Origin: Mycolicibacterium arabiense
GTDB taxonomy: Bacteria; Actinomycetota; Actinomycetes; Mycobacteriales; Mycobacteriaceae
DNA: 64,000 nucleotides
NCBI RefSeq assembly: GCF_010731815.2
Contig: NZ_AP022593.1
Location: 3,534,001-3,598,000, forward strand
Direction of reading: 5' to 3'
Of this stretch, positions 1 through 6,646 are shown one piece after another. Made by a program: the position numbers and the translations under genes. Every line of letters begins with the position of its first letter. Position 1 is the stretch's first letter. The notes beneath the pieces are model-generated. The model saw only the letters and a list, made by a program, of their open reading frames with translations, did not search any database and was not told the DNA's origin.

Positions 1-1
1 C

Positions 2-826
2 GACCTGTCGACCGGCGATGGGCTGAATCACGTTCTCGCCGCGGCGATTACGTTGCGCGACCCGATTCTGGGCCCGGACGACCAGGATCTGCTCGAGGAC
101 GGCCACGGCACCGCGCTCGACCGCGTGAGCGCCTTCCAGATGGGCTTCATGGCCGGGGCGTCGGAGTGCGCCGCCATCGACTTCGACGAGATCGCGCAAC
201 GGCGCGGCGACCTGCCGATGGAGTTGCCGCTCGACGACTCCGGGGGCGTGCAGACCGGCGAGGTGCCACTCGACGAGGGCACCCTGTCCCTGCTGATGGA
301 CGTGCTCGGCGAGGTGTACCGGCCGGCACAGCCGCCGACGCTGACGTACGAACCCGCTCCGTGTACCGACATTCCGCCCAGCCCTCCCGCGTCGTATTGC
401 CCGACGACGAACAGCATCTGGGTTGACCTCGGCTCGATGCAGCAGCTGGGTTCTCCCGCCGACGAGTCGAATTACGTTCTGCTGCAGGGTGACAACACGG
501 CCCTGTCGGTGCTGACGTCGCGGTACGCACTCGCCGTCCAGCGCGAGAACGGCGACCCGCTGGACACCCCCGTCGCCGCACTGCGGACCGCCTGCCTCAC
601 CGGCGTCGCCCAGGCCGCGATGGCCGGCTCGATCGCCACCCCCGACGGCCGGACCCTGAGCCTGACCGCCGGCGACCTCGACGAAGCGGTCGCCGGGCTG
701 CTCACCAACGGTATTGCGGCGAGCAACGTCGAAAGCCAAACCGTGCCCGCAGGCTTCACCCGCATCGTCGCCTACCGGTCGGGCCTGTCCGGCGACCGCG
801 ACCTCTGCTACGCGCGCTTCAAGTAG
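2..826 (+). CDS. C-terminal part of a predicted secreted neutral zinc metallopeptidase-like protein (5' end outside window)
   Basis: The reading frame is open from the first bases of the window to a TAG at 824-826, so about 274 residues of the C-terminus are present and the start lies upstream. The segment around GHGTALDRVSAFQMGF followed by a Cys resembles the post-catalytic part of actinobacterial neutral zinc metallopeptidase-like proteins (LpqM-type lipoproteins). Paired cysteines (YEPAPCTD, ASYCPTT, RTACLTG, RDLCYARF) fit an exported, disulphide-stabilised protein. The HExxH zinc motif expected in this family would lie in the missing N-terminal part, so enzyme activity cannot be judged. 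The family call is by resemblance only. Confidence 0.5.
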   Translation, partial: DLSTGDGLNHVLAAAITLRDPILGPDDQDLLEDGHGTALDRVSAFQMGFMAGASECAAIDFDEIAQRRGDLPMELPLDDSGGVQTGEVPLDEGTLSLLMDVLGEVYRPAQPPTLTYEPAPCTDIPPSPPASYCPTTNSIWVDLGSMQQLGSPADESNYVLLQGDNTALSVLTSRYALAVQRENGDPLDTPVAALRTACLTGVAQAAMAGSIATPDGRTLSLTAGDLDEAVAGLLTNGIAASNVESQTVPAGFTRIVAYRSGLSGDRDLCYARFK

Positions 827-879
827 CCAGTTCGAACGGCCCTCGGAATTCCGCACGGCCTCGCGGCGTTTCAGGCGTC

Positions 880-1041
880 ATGAGGAAGATGTCCCCGGCC
901 GGCGTATTCGCCACCGTGGTGGCGGCCGCGATCGTCGGCACTGCTGCCCCCGCCGGGGCCGACATCACGAACGACGTCTCGACCATCGGGTCGGTGGCGC
1001 AGGGGCCGACCGTGGACCGTCAAGGCCCGACGATCGGCTGA
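880..1041 (+). CDS. Small secreted peptide precursor (53 aa), first member of the local peptide cluster
   Basis: ATG at 880 opens 53 codons ending in TGA at 1039-1041. The N-terminus has a short basic head (MRKM), an alanine- and valine-rich hydrophobic core and a signal-peptidase-like AGA-D boundary after residue 27. This leaves a mature peptide of about 26 residues containing STIGS and ending GPTIG. The STIG motif recurs as ST(V/I)GN at the C-terminus of the three peptides that follow, so it is probably a diverged relative. It lies 53 bp after the upstream CDS and 38 bp before the first 64-bp dyad. It has no strong Shine-Dalgarno sequence. No function is recognised. Confidence 0.5.
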   Translation: MRKMSPAGVFATVVAAAIVGTAAPAGADITNDVSTIGSVAQGPTVDRQGPTIG

Positions 1042-1079
1042 GGTTTCGGCCAGGCGCTCGTTCTTGAGGTTCGCGTGCC

Positions 1080-1143
1080 TCGCGACGTCTACACCACGGT
1101 CGTGGGGGTGCCCCGCGTCACGACAGTGGGGTAGATCTCGCGA
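1080..1143. repeat. 64-bp imperfect palindrome, copy 1 of 3
   Basis: Arms of about 25 bp begin and end with TCGCGA and carry inverted TCTAC..GTAGA and GTCGTG..CACGAC blocks around a C/G-rich centre (CCCC...GGGG). The same 64-bp element recurs at 1544-1607 and 1985-2048, each time about 140 bp upstream of a small secreted-peptide gene. It could be an operator, a cruciform or RNA hairpin, or a mobile miniature element. Confidence 0.8.
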
Positions 1144-1284
1144 CGCTCACACCGCCCGACCATCGCGAAACTGCCAGCGGTCGATCAATTACCGCCAATG
1201 GAATTAAACCGCTGACCTGCCGGTTTACACCATCAGACCGGCCGGAGACTCACTACCGGCCCACTGCAAGGAAGAGGGATCACC
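1144..1284 (+). promoter_or_regulatory. Conserved leader of peptide cassette 1
   Basis: About 140 bp, conserved nearly base for base in the other two cassettes (1608-1751 and 2049-2192). It contains GATCAATTACCGCC, GGAATTAAACCGC and CCGGTTTACACCATCAG blocks and ends in a purine-rich ribosome binding site, GGAAGAGGG, about 6 nt before the ATG. Conservation of non-coding sequence as strong as the coding part suggests promoter and 5' UTR functions move with the gene. No clear -35/-10 pair could be assigned with confidence. Confidence 0.6.
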
Positions 1285-1452
1285 ATGAAGAAGTCAGCAA
1301 TCACCGCCACCATCGCCGCCGGATTCGCCGCCGCCCTGTTCGGCCTGGCCGCCCCCGCCAACGCGGGCATCGACCACCACTCCTGGCTCAACGACGTCCA
1401 GCAGCAGGCAGTCGTCGGCTCGGCCACCTCGACGGTAGGCAACGGCCGCTAA
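1285..1452 (+). CDS. Small secreted peptide precursor (55 aa), cassette 1
   Basis: ATG at 1285 follows a good ribosome binding site (GGAAGAGGG) and ends in TAA at 1450-1452. MKK plus a hydrophobic core (GFAAALFGLAA) and an ANA-G boundary after residue 27 form a classical signal peptide. The mature product would be about 28 residues with the core WLNDVQQQAVVG and the tail ATSTVGNGR, and no cysteine. The protein is identical to cassette 3 (2193-2360) although the two genes differ at three synonymous positions. No known family is recognised. A signalling, antimicrobial or envelope-binding peptide would fit the architecture, but this is inference. Confidence 0.8.
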   Translation: MKKSAITATIAAGFAAALFGLAAPANAGIDHHSWLNDVQQQAVVGSATSTVGNGR

Positions 1453-1466
1453 CACCCACCCACACC

Positions 1467-1496
1467 AGAGGGGCACCCGGAAACGGGTGCCCCTCT
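1467..1496 (+). terminator. Hairpin terminator of peptide cassette 1
   Basis: A perfect 13-bp stem (AGAGGGGCACCCG / CGGGTGCCCCTCT) closes a GAAA tetraloop and is followed by only two T residues. It lies 14 bp after the stop codon. The same structure follows cassettes 2 and 3, so each cassette looks like an independent transcription unit. Confidence 0.8.
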
Positions 1497-1543
1497 TGGC
1501 GTTTCGGGCGTGGTGCCAGTAGTCGTCTCGGGGCGTTGCACTT

Positions 1544-1607
1544 TCGCGACGTCTACACCACGGTCGTGGAGATACCCCGGGTCACGACGCTGGGGTAGAT
1601 CTCGCGA
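1544..1607. repeat. 64-bp imperfect palindrome, copy 2 of 3
   Basis: Same length and ends (TCGCGA...TCGCGA) as copies 1 and 3. The left arm and the reverse complement of the right arm agree at 20 of 25 positions, and the centre reads ACCCCGGGT. It lies 47 bp after the terminator of cassette 1 and upstream of the cassette 2 leader. Confidence 0.8.
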
Positions 1608-1751
1608 CGCCCGCACCGCCGCCCAACCATCGCGTTCCTGCCACCGGTCGATCAATTACCGCCAGTGGAATTAGACCGCTGACCTGCCGGTTTACATCAT
1701 CAGACCGGCCGGAGATTCACTACCGGCCCACTGCAAGGATGAGGGATCACC

Positions 1752-1925
1752 ATGAAGAAGCTCGGAATCACCAGCGCCATCGCTACCGGATTCGCCGCCG
1801 CACTCTTCGGCTTGGCCGCCCCCGCAAGCGCGGACGGTGGGGTCGACCGCCTCCACTGGCTGAACGAGATTCAGCAGAAGGCAGAAGTGGGTGCCGCCAC
1901 GTCGACCATTGGCAACGGCCGCTGA
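1752..1925 (+). CDS. Small secreted peptide precursor (57 aa), cassette 2
   Basis: ATG at 1752 is preceded by GGATGAGGG at the same spacing as in the other cassettes, and the gene ends in TGA at 1923-1925. The signal peptide (MKKLGIT...GFAAALFGLAA, cleavage after ASA) resembles the paralogues. The mature peptide of about 30 residues keeps HWLNEIQQKAEVG and ATSTIGNGR but has an extra DGG at its N-terminus. Changes against cassettes 1 and 3 are conservative (D/E, V/I, S/A), which suggests selection on the helix-like WLN(D/E)(V/I)QQ core and the GNGR tail. Function unknown. Confidence 0.8.
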   Translation: MKKLGITSAIATGFAAALFGLAAPASADGGVDRLHWLNEIQQKAEVGAATSTIGNGR

Positions 1926-1939
1926 CACCAGACCACACC

Positions 1940-1969
1940 AGAGGGGCGTCCGGAAACGGGCGCCCCTCT
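1940..1969 (+). terminator. Hairpin terminator of peptide cassette 2
   Basis: A 13-bp stem with one G-T wobble (AGAGGGGCGTCCG / CGGGCGCCCCTCT) closes a GAAA loop and is followed by TT. The pairing is kept despite sequence change relative to cassettes 1 and 3, which supports an RNA hairpin. Confidence 0.78.
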
Positions 1970-1984
1970 TGCTGTTCGGAAGTC

Positions 1985-2048
1985 TCGCGACGTCTACACC
2001 ACCGTCGTCGATCTGCCCCGGGTCACGACGCTGGGGTAGATCTCGCGA
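1985..2048. repeat. 64-bp imperfect palindrome, copy 3 of 3
   Basis: Third copy of the TCGCGA-bounded dyad, 15 bp after the terminator of cassette 2. The left arm differs slightly (CCACCGTCGTC) while the right arm matches copy 2. Confidence 0.8.
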
Positions 2049-2192
2049 CGCCCGCACCGCCCCACGACCACCGCGTTCCTGCCACCGGTCGATCAATTAC
2101 CGCCAATGGAATTAAACCGTTGACCTGCCCGTTTACACCATCAGACCGGCCGGAGATTCACCACCGGCCCACTGCAAGGAAGAGGGATCACC

Positions 2193-2360
2193 ATGAAGAA
2201 GTCAGCAATCACCGCCACCATCGCCGCCGGATTCGCCGCCGCCCTGTTCGGCCTGGCCGCCCCCGCCAACGCGGGCATCGACCACCACTCCTGGCTCAAC
2301 GACGTCCAGCAGCAGGCAGTCGTCGGATCGGCCACCTCCACCGTAGGCAACGGCCGCTAA
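2193..2360 (+). CDS. Small secreted peptide precursor (55 aa), cassette 3
   Basis: ATG at 2193 has the GGAAGAGGG ribosome binding site and the gene ends in TAA at 2358-2360. The predicted protein is identical to that of cassette 1. The nucleotide differences within the CDS (GGC/GGA, TCG/TCC, ACG/ACC) are all synonymous. The A-B-A pattern, with outer copies alike and the middle one diverged, suggests recent duplication or gene conversion between the outer cassettes together with purifying selection on the peptide. Function unknown. Confidence 0.8.
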   Translation: MKKSAITATIAAGFAAALFGLAAPANAGIDHHSWLNDVQQQAVVGSATSTVGNGR

Positions 2361-2374
2361 CACCCAGCCACACC

Positions 2375-2404
2375 AGAGGGGCACCCGGAAACGGGTGCCC
2401 CTCT
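2375..2404 (+). terminator. Hairpin terminator of peptide cassette 3
   Basis: Identical stem-loop to that of cassette 1 (13-bp stem, GAAA loop, short T run), 14 bp after the stop codon. It ends 39 bp before the next gene. Confidence 0.8.
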
Positions 2405-2443
2405 TCGCATGTGGACATGAGGTCCGTTGGCTAGGGTCCCTTC

Positions 2444-2929
2444 ATGACTCGTCGACGACGCGATGTACCACCCCCGGGCGTACAGGGCGGCGAGCGCGAA
2501 GTGCTGCTCGGCTTTCTCGACTACCTGCGGGATTCCGTTGCGACCAAGGTCCAAGGTGTGCCCGAGCCCGACGTTCGTAATCCCGGTGTCCCGTCCGGCA
2601 CCAATCTCCTTGGGCTGCTGAATCACTTGATCCATGTCGAGAGGTTCACGTTCCTCGGCGAAGTGGTCGACGATTGGCCGGCCACCTTCCATGCTGCACC
2701 CGACAGCACGGTGGCATCGCTGACCGAGACGTATGCGGATGTCACCGCGCGTGCGAACGCCGCCATCCGAGCATGCGCCGATCTCGGGTCACCCTGCGCC
2801 CGCCCGACCAAGACGGGTGCCCCACCGACGATGCGCTGGGCGCTGACACACATGATTGAAGAAACCGGTCGGCACGCCGGCCACATGGACATCCTGCGGG
2901 AACTGATCGACGGCGTGACCGGTCGCTGA
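2444..2929 (+). CDS. DinB/DUF664-family protein (161 aa)
   Basis: The protein has the four-helix-bundle pattern of DinB/DUF664 proteins. Histidines sit at the usual metal-binding positions: in the first third (LLNHLIHVERFTFLG) and near the C-terminus (THMIEETGRHAGHMDILRE). The GRHAGHxDxLRE signature is typical. Family members bind a divalent metal and some are thiol-dependent (mycothiol or bacillithiol) transferases, but the substrate here is unknown. The ATG at 2444 lacks an obvious ribosome binding site, so translation may be leaderless. A strong hairpin follows the stop. Confidence 0.85.
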   Translation: MTRRRRDVPPPGVQGGEREVLLGFLDYLRDSVATKVQGVPEPDVRNPGVPSGTNLLGLLNHLIHVERFTFLGEVVDDWPATFHAAPDSTVASLTETYADVTARANAAIRACADLGSPCARPTKTGAPPTMRWALTHMIEETGRHAGHMDILRELIDGVTGR

Positions 2930-2945
2930 TCCTGAAACACGAAGA

Positions 2946-2970
2946 CCGCGAACTCGATTCGAGTTCGCGG
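2946..2970 (+). terminator. Hairpin after the DinB-family gene
   Basis: CCGCGAACTCGA and TCGAGTTCGCGG form a 12-bp inverted repeat with almost no spacer, 16 bp after the stop codon. The preceding AAACACGAAG and the left arm recur at 4166-4187, see the hairpin there. Confidence 0.65.
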
Positions 2971-3102
2971 CCAGACCCGCTCGGTGACGGCGACACCCTA
3001 GTGCTTCGTCCCACTCTCACTATATGGCCGAGGTAGGGGCTTGCCGCAAGACCCGGGTCGTCCCGCAGAATCTGCCAACCAACTCACCGGATGGAGGTCG
3101 TC

Positions 3103-3522
3103 GTGACCAAACCCTTCGAAGTGCACGAGTCGGGTGCCTTCCTGCACGGCACCAAGGCCGATCTGTCGATCGGCGATCTGCTCGTCCCCGGACGCCCGTC
3201 GAACTACCAGCCTGGCCGCCTCATGAACAACGTCTACGTGACCCGCACGCTCGACGCCGCTGTGTGGGGCGCGGAGTTCGCCGTAGGGGACGGCCCGTGC
3301 CGCATCTACGTCGTCGAACCGCTGGGCGCGATCGAGGACGACCCGAATGTCACCGACAAGAAGCTCCCCGGCAACCCGACGCAGTCCTTCCGCACCCGGG
3401 AGCCCGTGCGCATCGTCGGCGAGATCACGGACTGGCAGGGGCATTCGGAGGAACAGCTGCAGGCGATGCGGGACGGCCTGGCGGACCTCCGGCGCCGCGG
3501 GCTGGACGTCATCTACGACTGA
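3103..3522 (+). CDS. arr: NAD(+)-rifampin ADP-ribosyltransferase (Arr)
   Basis: Arr transfers ADP-ribose from NAD+ to the C23 hydroxyl of rifamycins and inactivates them in the cytoplasm. Diagnostic blocks are present: VHESGAFLHGTKADL with the conserved His, NNVYVTRTLDAAVWGAE, and EDDPNVTDKKLPGNPTQS with the acidic residue, ending RRGLDVIYD. The length of about 139 aa matches chromosomal mycobacterial Arr. GTG at 3103 is chosen because GGAGG at 3093-3097 lies 5 nt upstream. ATG at 3091 in the same frame is the alternative and would add four residues. It stands alone between two hairpins with one other gene. High confidence by similarity. Confidence 0.95.
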   Translation: MTKPFEVHESGAFLHGTKADLSIGDLLVPGRPSNYQPGRLMNNVYVTRTLDAAVWGAEFAVGDGPCRIYVVEPLGAIEDDPNVTDKKLPGNPTQSFRTREPVRIVGEITDWQGHSEEQLQAMRDGLADLRRRGLDVIYD

Positions 3523-3546
3523 CCCCGTTGCGGGATGATGGCCGGC

Positions 3547-4119
3547 ATGCAGATTCTCTGGCAGCAGGCCCACGTCGAACGGCTGCGGGCCGTACGGGTG
3601 GGCTGGGACGGTGCGGAGGTGGGTGCGCCGTGCTTCGGTCCGGACTGGGAGTCCCAGCCCGACGACGTGCACCTGCTTCGAATCGCCACCACCTACGGGT
3701 CCTGTCCGACCGGCAGCTTTCCCTACCGGCGCCCGCCGGCAGATCACGAGTACTCGTTCTTCGTCGAGGACCTGCCCGACGACACCGTGTTCGAGTTCTC
3801 GGATCGCCACCGGCGCCTGTTGGCCGCGATGAGTTGGGAGCTCTCCGCGCCCTACGGGGACGACGACATCCCCGGTTGCGACCCGAAGCGTCCGTACGGC
3901 GACTTCACGTTCTATCAGCTCGAGATGGCACTGCACCTGGGTCTCATTCCGGCGCAGAAGCCACCGGATCACGACCCGATGACACCGCAGATCGTCGACG
4001 CGATGACGGCGCTGCACGGGCAGATGCAGCCTGCGCTGCAGGTGTTCCTGCAGAACTTCGACATCCCTGCGGGTGGGCTGTTCACCGGTGAGGACTGGGG
4101 CGGGTGGGAGCCCGTCTGA
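3547..4119 (+). CDS. Hypothetical protein (190 aa)
   Basis: The protein begins MQILWQQAHVERLRAVRVGWDG and is acidic and aromatic-rich, with no signal peptide or membrane segment. Notable blocks are APYGDDDIPG, YGDFTFYQLEMALHLGL and a C-terminal FDIPAGGLFTGEDWGG. I do not recognise the family. ATG at 3547 is chosen over in-frame ATGs at 3535 and 3538, but no start has a clear ribosome binding site. It begins 24 bp after arr in the same direction and is followed by a terminator-like hairpin, so it is probably co-transcribed with arr. A role beside rifamycin modification is not shown. Confidence 0.75.
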   Translation: MQILWQQAHVERLRAVRVGWDGAEVGAPCFGPDWESQPDDVHLLRIATTYGSCPTGSFPYRRPPADHEYSFFVEDLPDDTVFEFSDRHRRLLAAMSWELSAPYGDDDIPGCDPKRPYGDFTFYQLEMALHLGLIPAQKPPDHDPMTPQIVDAMTALHGQMQPALQVFLQNFDIPAGGLFTGEDWGGWEPV

Positions 4120-4174
4120 GCGGCAACTGCGCCCGATGTCAGCGACGGATCGTCTCGAGGCCGCCAAACACGAA

Positions 4175-4201
4175 GGCCGCGAACTCGAAGAGTCCGCGGC
4201 C
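4175..4201 (+). terminator. Hairpin after the arr-hypothetical pair
   Basis: GGCCGCG-A-ACTC, a GAA loop and GAGT-C-CGCGGCC form an interrupted 11-bp stem. The flank AAACACGAAG plus the left arm CCGCGAACTCGA duplicates the hairpin at 2935-2957, so similar terminators bracket the arr module. It also separates the plus-strand gene from the convergent tRNA-Leu. Confidence 0.65.
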
Positions 4202-4231
4202 TGCGTTCAGCGATCCGAAGACCGCTCATTG

Positions 4232-4314
4232 TGGGCGAAGGGGGACTTGAACCCCCACGTCCCGAAGGACACTGGCACCTGAAGCCAGCGCGTCTGCCAT
4301 TCCGCCACTCGCCC
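4232..4314 (-). tRNA. leuT: tRNA-Leu (CAG anticodon)
   Basis: On the minus strand the acceptor GGGCGAG pairs with TTCGCCC, the anticodon stem CTGGC/GCCAG holds the loop TTCAGGT with anticodon CAG, and GGGGG-TTCAAGT-CCCCC is the T arm. A long variable arm (class II) fits leucine, as does the length of about 83 nt. CCA is not encoded. The same tRNA lies beside fhaA in M. tuberculosis. Confidence 0.95.
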
Positions 4315-4447
4315 CAACAACCGGGAAAGGCTATCACGCACCCCGGCTGACTCCCCAACCGTGCTGATGGGTCCGGGCGCAAGCCGCTGACCTGGCGTGA
4401 TCTGATTCTCAGAGATCCGATGGTCACGCCGGGGCACCCATGGCCGA

Positions 4448-4453
4448 TACCAT
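4448..4453 (+). promoter_or_regulatory. Candidate -10 hexamer for the fhaA operon
   Basis: TACCAT fits the mycobacterial SigA -10 pattern TANNNT and lies 75 nt upstream of the fhaA start. No convincing -35 is present, so this is a tentative call. Confidence 0.3.
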
Positions 4454-4528
4454 GCGCAGAGGGGTACCGGTCTGCGACACGCGCGGGCCGGCAGAAGCGA
4501 CGACGACGAAGCGAGGTGGAGCGGGGAC

Positions 4529-5998
4529 ATGGGTCTGGTCGACCGCTTCGAGCGCAAACTCGAATCCGGCCTCGGCGACGCGTTCGCCCGGGTGTTCGGC
4601 GGATCGATCGTGCCGCAGGAAGTCGAGTCGATGCTGCAGCGCGAGGCCGACGCCAAGGTGCGTGAGCTGCAAGGCGGACACATTTTGGCACCAAACGACT
4701 ACGTCATTACCCTCAGTGTGCCCGACCATCAGAAGGTGAGTGCCGACCCCGACCTCACGTCGACGAGTTTTGCCCGGCACCTGGAGGGATACATCCATGA
4801 CCAAGGTTGGCAAACGTATGGTGAAGTGGTCGTCAGTTTCGAACCATCGCCGAACCTGCATACCGGCCAGCTTCGCGTCCGTGGAGCGGTCAATCCCGAC
4901 AGCCGACCTGCCCCCTCACCCACACCCATGGGCGCAAGTGCCCCTGCTTCATCACACCGCGCGAACACCGCAGAACCAGGAGTTCCTTCGATGACTGACA
5001 ACCCGAATTACCGCGGCGGCCAGGGACAAGGGCAGCAGCCCGGCGACGAATACTACGACTACGGCCGCCAGGGTGACGATCAGCGCCGCCCCTACCCGCC
5101 TCAGGATCAGGGCGGCTACCCGCCGCCCGCCCAAGGTGCACCCGGCTACCCGCCCCGCCAGGGGGGCTACCCGGACCAGGGCGGCTACCCCGAGCAAGGT
5201 GGATACCAGGACCAGGGCGGCTACCCCGACCAGGGCTACCCGCCCCCCTCATACGACCAGCGTCCCCCCGCGGGCGGCGGCTACGGCCAGCCCCCGGCCG
5301 GTGGCTACGGCGAGGGCTACCCACCTGCCCCCGCCGGCGGCTACGGCGGCCCGCAGGGCGGACAGGGCGGCTACGGCGCGCCCGCCGGTGACTACGACTA
5401 CGGTCGCCCCCCGGCTGCCCCGCCGCGCCACGAGGACTACGGCCGCCCCGAATCGCGGCCCGGCTACCCGGATCAGGGTGGATACCCCGACCAGGGCGGC
5501 TACCCGGATCAAGGTGGATACCCCGACCAGGGCGGCTACGGCGGTGGCTACGGCCGCCAGGAGTACGGCGGCCAGCCCGCCGGCTACGACTACGGCCAGC
5601 AGCCCCAGCAGGGCTACGGCGACCAGGGCTACGGCGCGCCCGCGGCCTACGGCGAGCCTGGTTACGGCCAGCAGGGGTACGGCGGCGCCGGCTACGGCAG
5701 CGGCGCGGCCGGTGCGACGGTCACGCTGCAGCTCGACGACGGCAGCGGCCGCACCTACCAGCTGCGCGAAGGCGCCAACGTGATCGGTCGCGGCCAGGAC
5801 GCCCAGTTCCGCCTCCCCGACACCGGTGTGTCCCGTCGCCACCTCGAGATCCGGTGGGACGGAGCGGTCGCGCTGCTGTCGGACCTGAACTCGACCAACG
5901 GCACCACGGTCAACAACGCCCCCGTCCAGGAATGGCAGCTGGCCGACGGCGACCTGATCCGACTGGGCCACTCCGAGATCATCGTTCGCGTTCACTGA
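4529..5998 (+). CDS. fhaA: FHA domain protein FhaA
   Basis: The 489-residue protein has an N-terminal DUF3662/FhaA_N domain (about 1-120, begins [19 protein letters not shown]). A long low-complexity linker rich in Tyr, Gly, Gln and Pro (about 150-395, many GGYPDQ repeats) follows, then a C-terminal FHA domain (about 400-489) with the phosphothreonine-binding blocks VIGRG, SRRHLEI and LNSTNGT. FHA domains bind phosphothreonine. In mycobacteria FhaA binds the phosphorylated MurJ pseudokinase region and restrains peptidoglycan precursor export. It is the first gene of the fhaA-pknB run. The repeat number in the linker probably varies between strains. Confidence 0.96.
   Translation: MGLVDRFERKLESGLGDAFARVFGGSIVPQEVESMLQREADAKVRELQGGHILAPNDYVITLSVPDHQKVSADPDLTSTSFARHLEGYIHDQGWQTYGEVVVSFEPSPNLHTGQLRVRGAVNPDSRPAPSPTPMGASAPASSHRANTAEPGVPSMTDNPNYRGGQGQGQQPGDEYYDYGRQGDDQRRPYPPQDQGGYPPPAQGAPGYPPRQGGYPDQGGYPEQGGYQDQGGYPDQGYPPPSYDQRPPAGGGYGQPPAGGYGEGYPPAPAGGYGGPQGGQGGYGAPAGDYDYGRPPAAPPRHEDYGRPESRPGYPDQGGYPDQGGYPDQGGYPDQGGYGGGYGRQEYGGQPAGYDYGQQPQQGYGDQGYGAPAAYGEPGYGQQGYGGAGYGSGAAGATVTLQLDDGSGRTYQLREGANVIGRGQDAQFRLPDTGVSRRHLEIRWDGAVALLSDLNSTNGTTVNNAPVQEWQLADGDLIRLGHSEIIVRVH
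5461..5537 (+). repeat. In-frame 36-bp tandem repeat in the fhaA linker
   Basis: Two nearly exact copies of a 36-bp unit encode alternating GYPDQG blocks. A related block lies at about 5161-5237. The copies are separated by synonymous changes only (GGCTAC/GGATAC). Confidence 0.75.
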
Positions 5999-6178
5999 GC
6001 ACTCGAGCGGGTGTCGGCCGTGGCGAAGCCGGACGCTTCCCCTTCACGTCGATCGCCGCCCAAGTAATGTGACGTTGCCGAAGCTGGCCGAGCAGACCGC
6101 GTGGGTCGAAGCGGTACCGTCCACGGGTCGGCTCGGTGGTCGCGAGCGACAACGGGACGGTGACGGAGAGGACGTCGG

Positions 6179-6646
6179 ATGCAGGGGCTAGTACTGCAGC
6201 TGACGCGTGTCGGTTTCCTCTTGCTGCTGTGGCTCTTCATCTGGTCGGTGCTGCGCATCCTGCGCACCGACATCTACGCCCCGACGGGCGCCGTCATGGT
6301 CAAGCGCGGTCTGGCCCTGCGCGGCACCCTGCTGCCCAGCCGGCAGGCACGCAACGTCGCCCGGCAGCTCGTCGTGACCGAGGGCGCACTCACGGGCACC
6401 CGGATCACGCTGGGCACCCAGCCGGTGCTGATCGGCCGTGCCGACGACTCGACGCTCGTCCTGACCGACGACTATGCGTCGACACGGCACGCCAGGCTCT
6501 CTCAGCGGGGGTCCGAGTGGTACGTCGAAGACCTAGGATCGACGAACGGTACATACCTCGACAGGGCGAAGGTGACGACGGCGGTAAGGGTTCCGATGGG
6601 CACGCCGGTGCGAGTCGGCAAGACGGTGATTGAGCTGCGCCCGTGA
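6179..6646 (+). CDS. fhaB: Membrane-anchored FHA domain protein FhaB (FipA)
   Basis: The 155-residue protein has an N-terminal transmembrane segment (about 10-29, FLLLLWLFIWSVLRIL) and a C-terminal FHA domain (about 65-155) with the motifs LIGRAD, STRHARL and DLGSTNGTYLD. It binds phosphorylated partners of PknA/PknB at the membrane and is linked to division-site and wall enzymes in mycobacteria. The ATG at 6179 is preceded by GGAGAGG at a suitable distance. The stop overlaps the GTG of pstP (GTGA), showing translational coupling. Confidence 0.96.
   Translation: MQGLVLQLTRVGFLLLLWLFIWSVLRILRTDIYAPTGAVMVKRGLALRGTLLPSRQARNVARQLVVTEGALTGTRITLGTQPVLIGRADDSTLVLTDDYASTRHARLSQRGSEWYVEDLGSTNGTYLDRAKVTTAVRVPMGTPVRVGKTVIELRP

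Noticed and set aside
1080..2048. CRISPR array
   Set aside because: Only three repeats, 64 bp long, spaced by more than 370 bp that are themselves conserved and coding. No cas genes are present.
1449..2096. Minus-strand ORFs over the peptide cassettes
   Set aside because: They are antisense to conserved cassettes and include terminator hairpins. Their repeats simply mirror the DNA repeats.
5100..5560. Non-coding tandem repeat
   Set aside because: Repeats are in frame within fhaA and encode a known type of Tyr/Gly/Gln linker.
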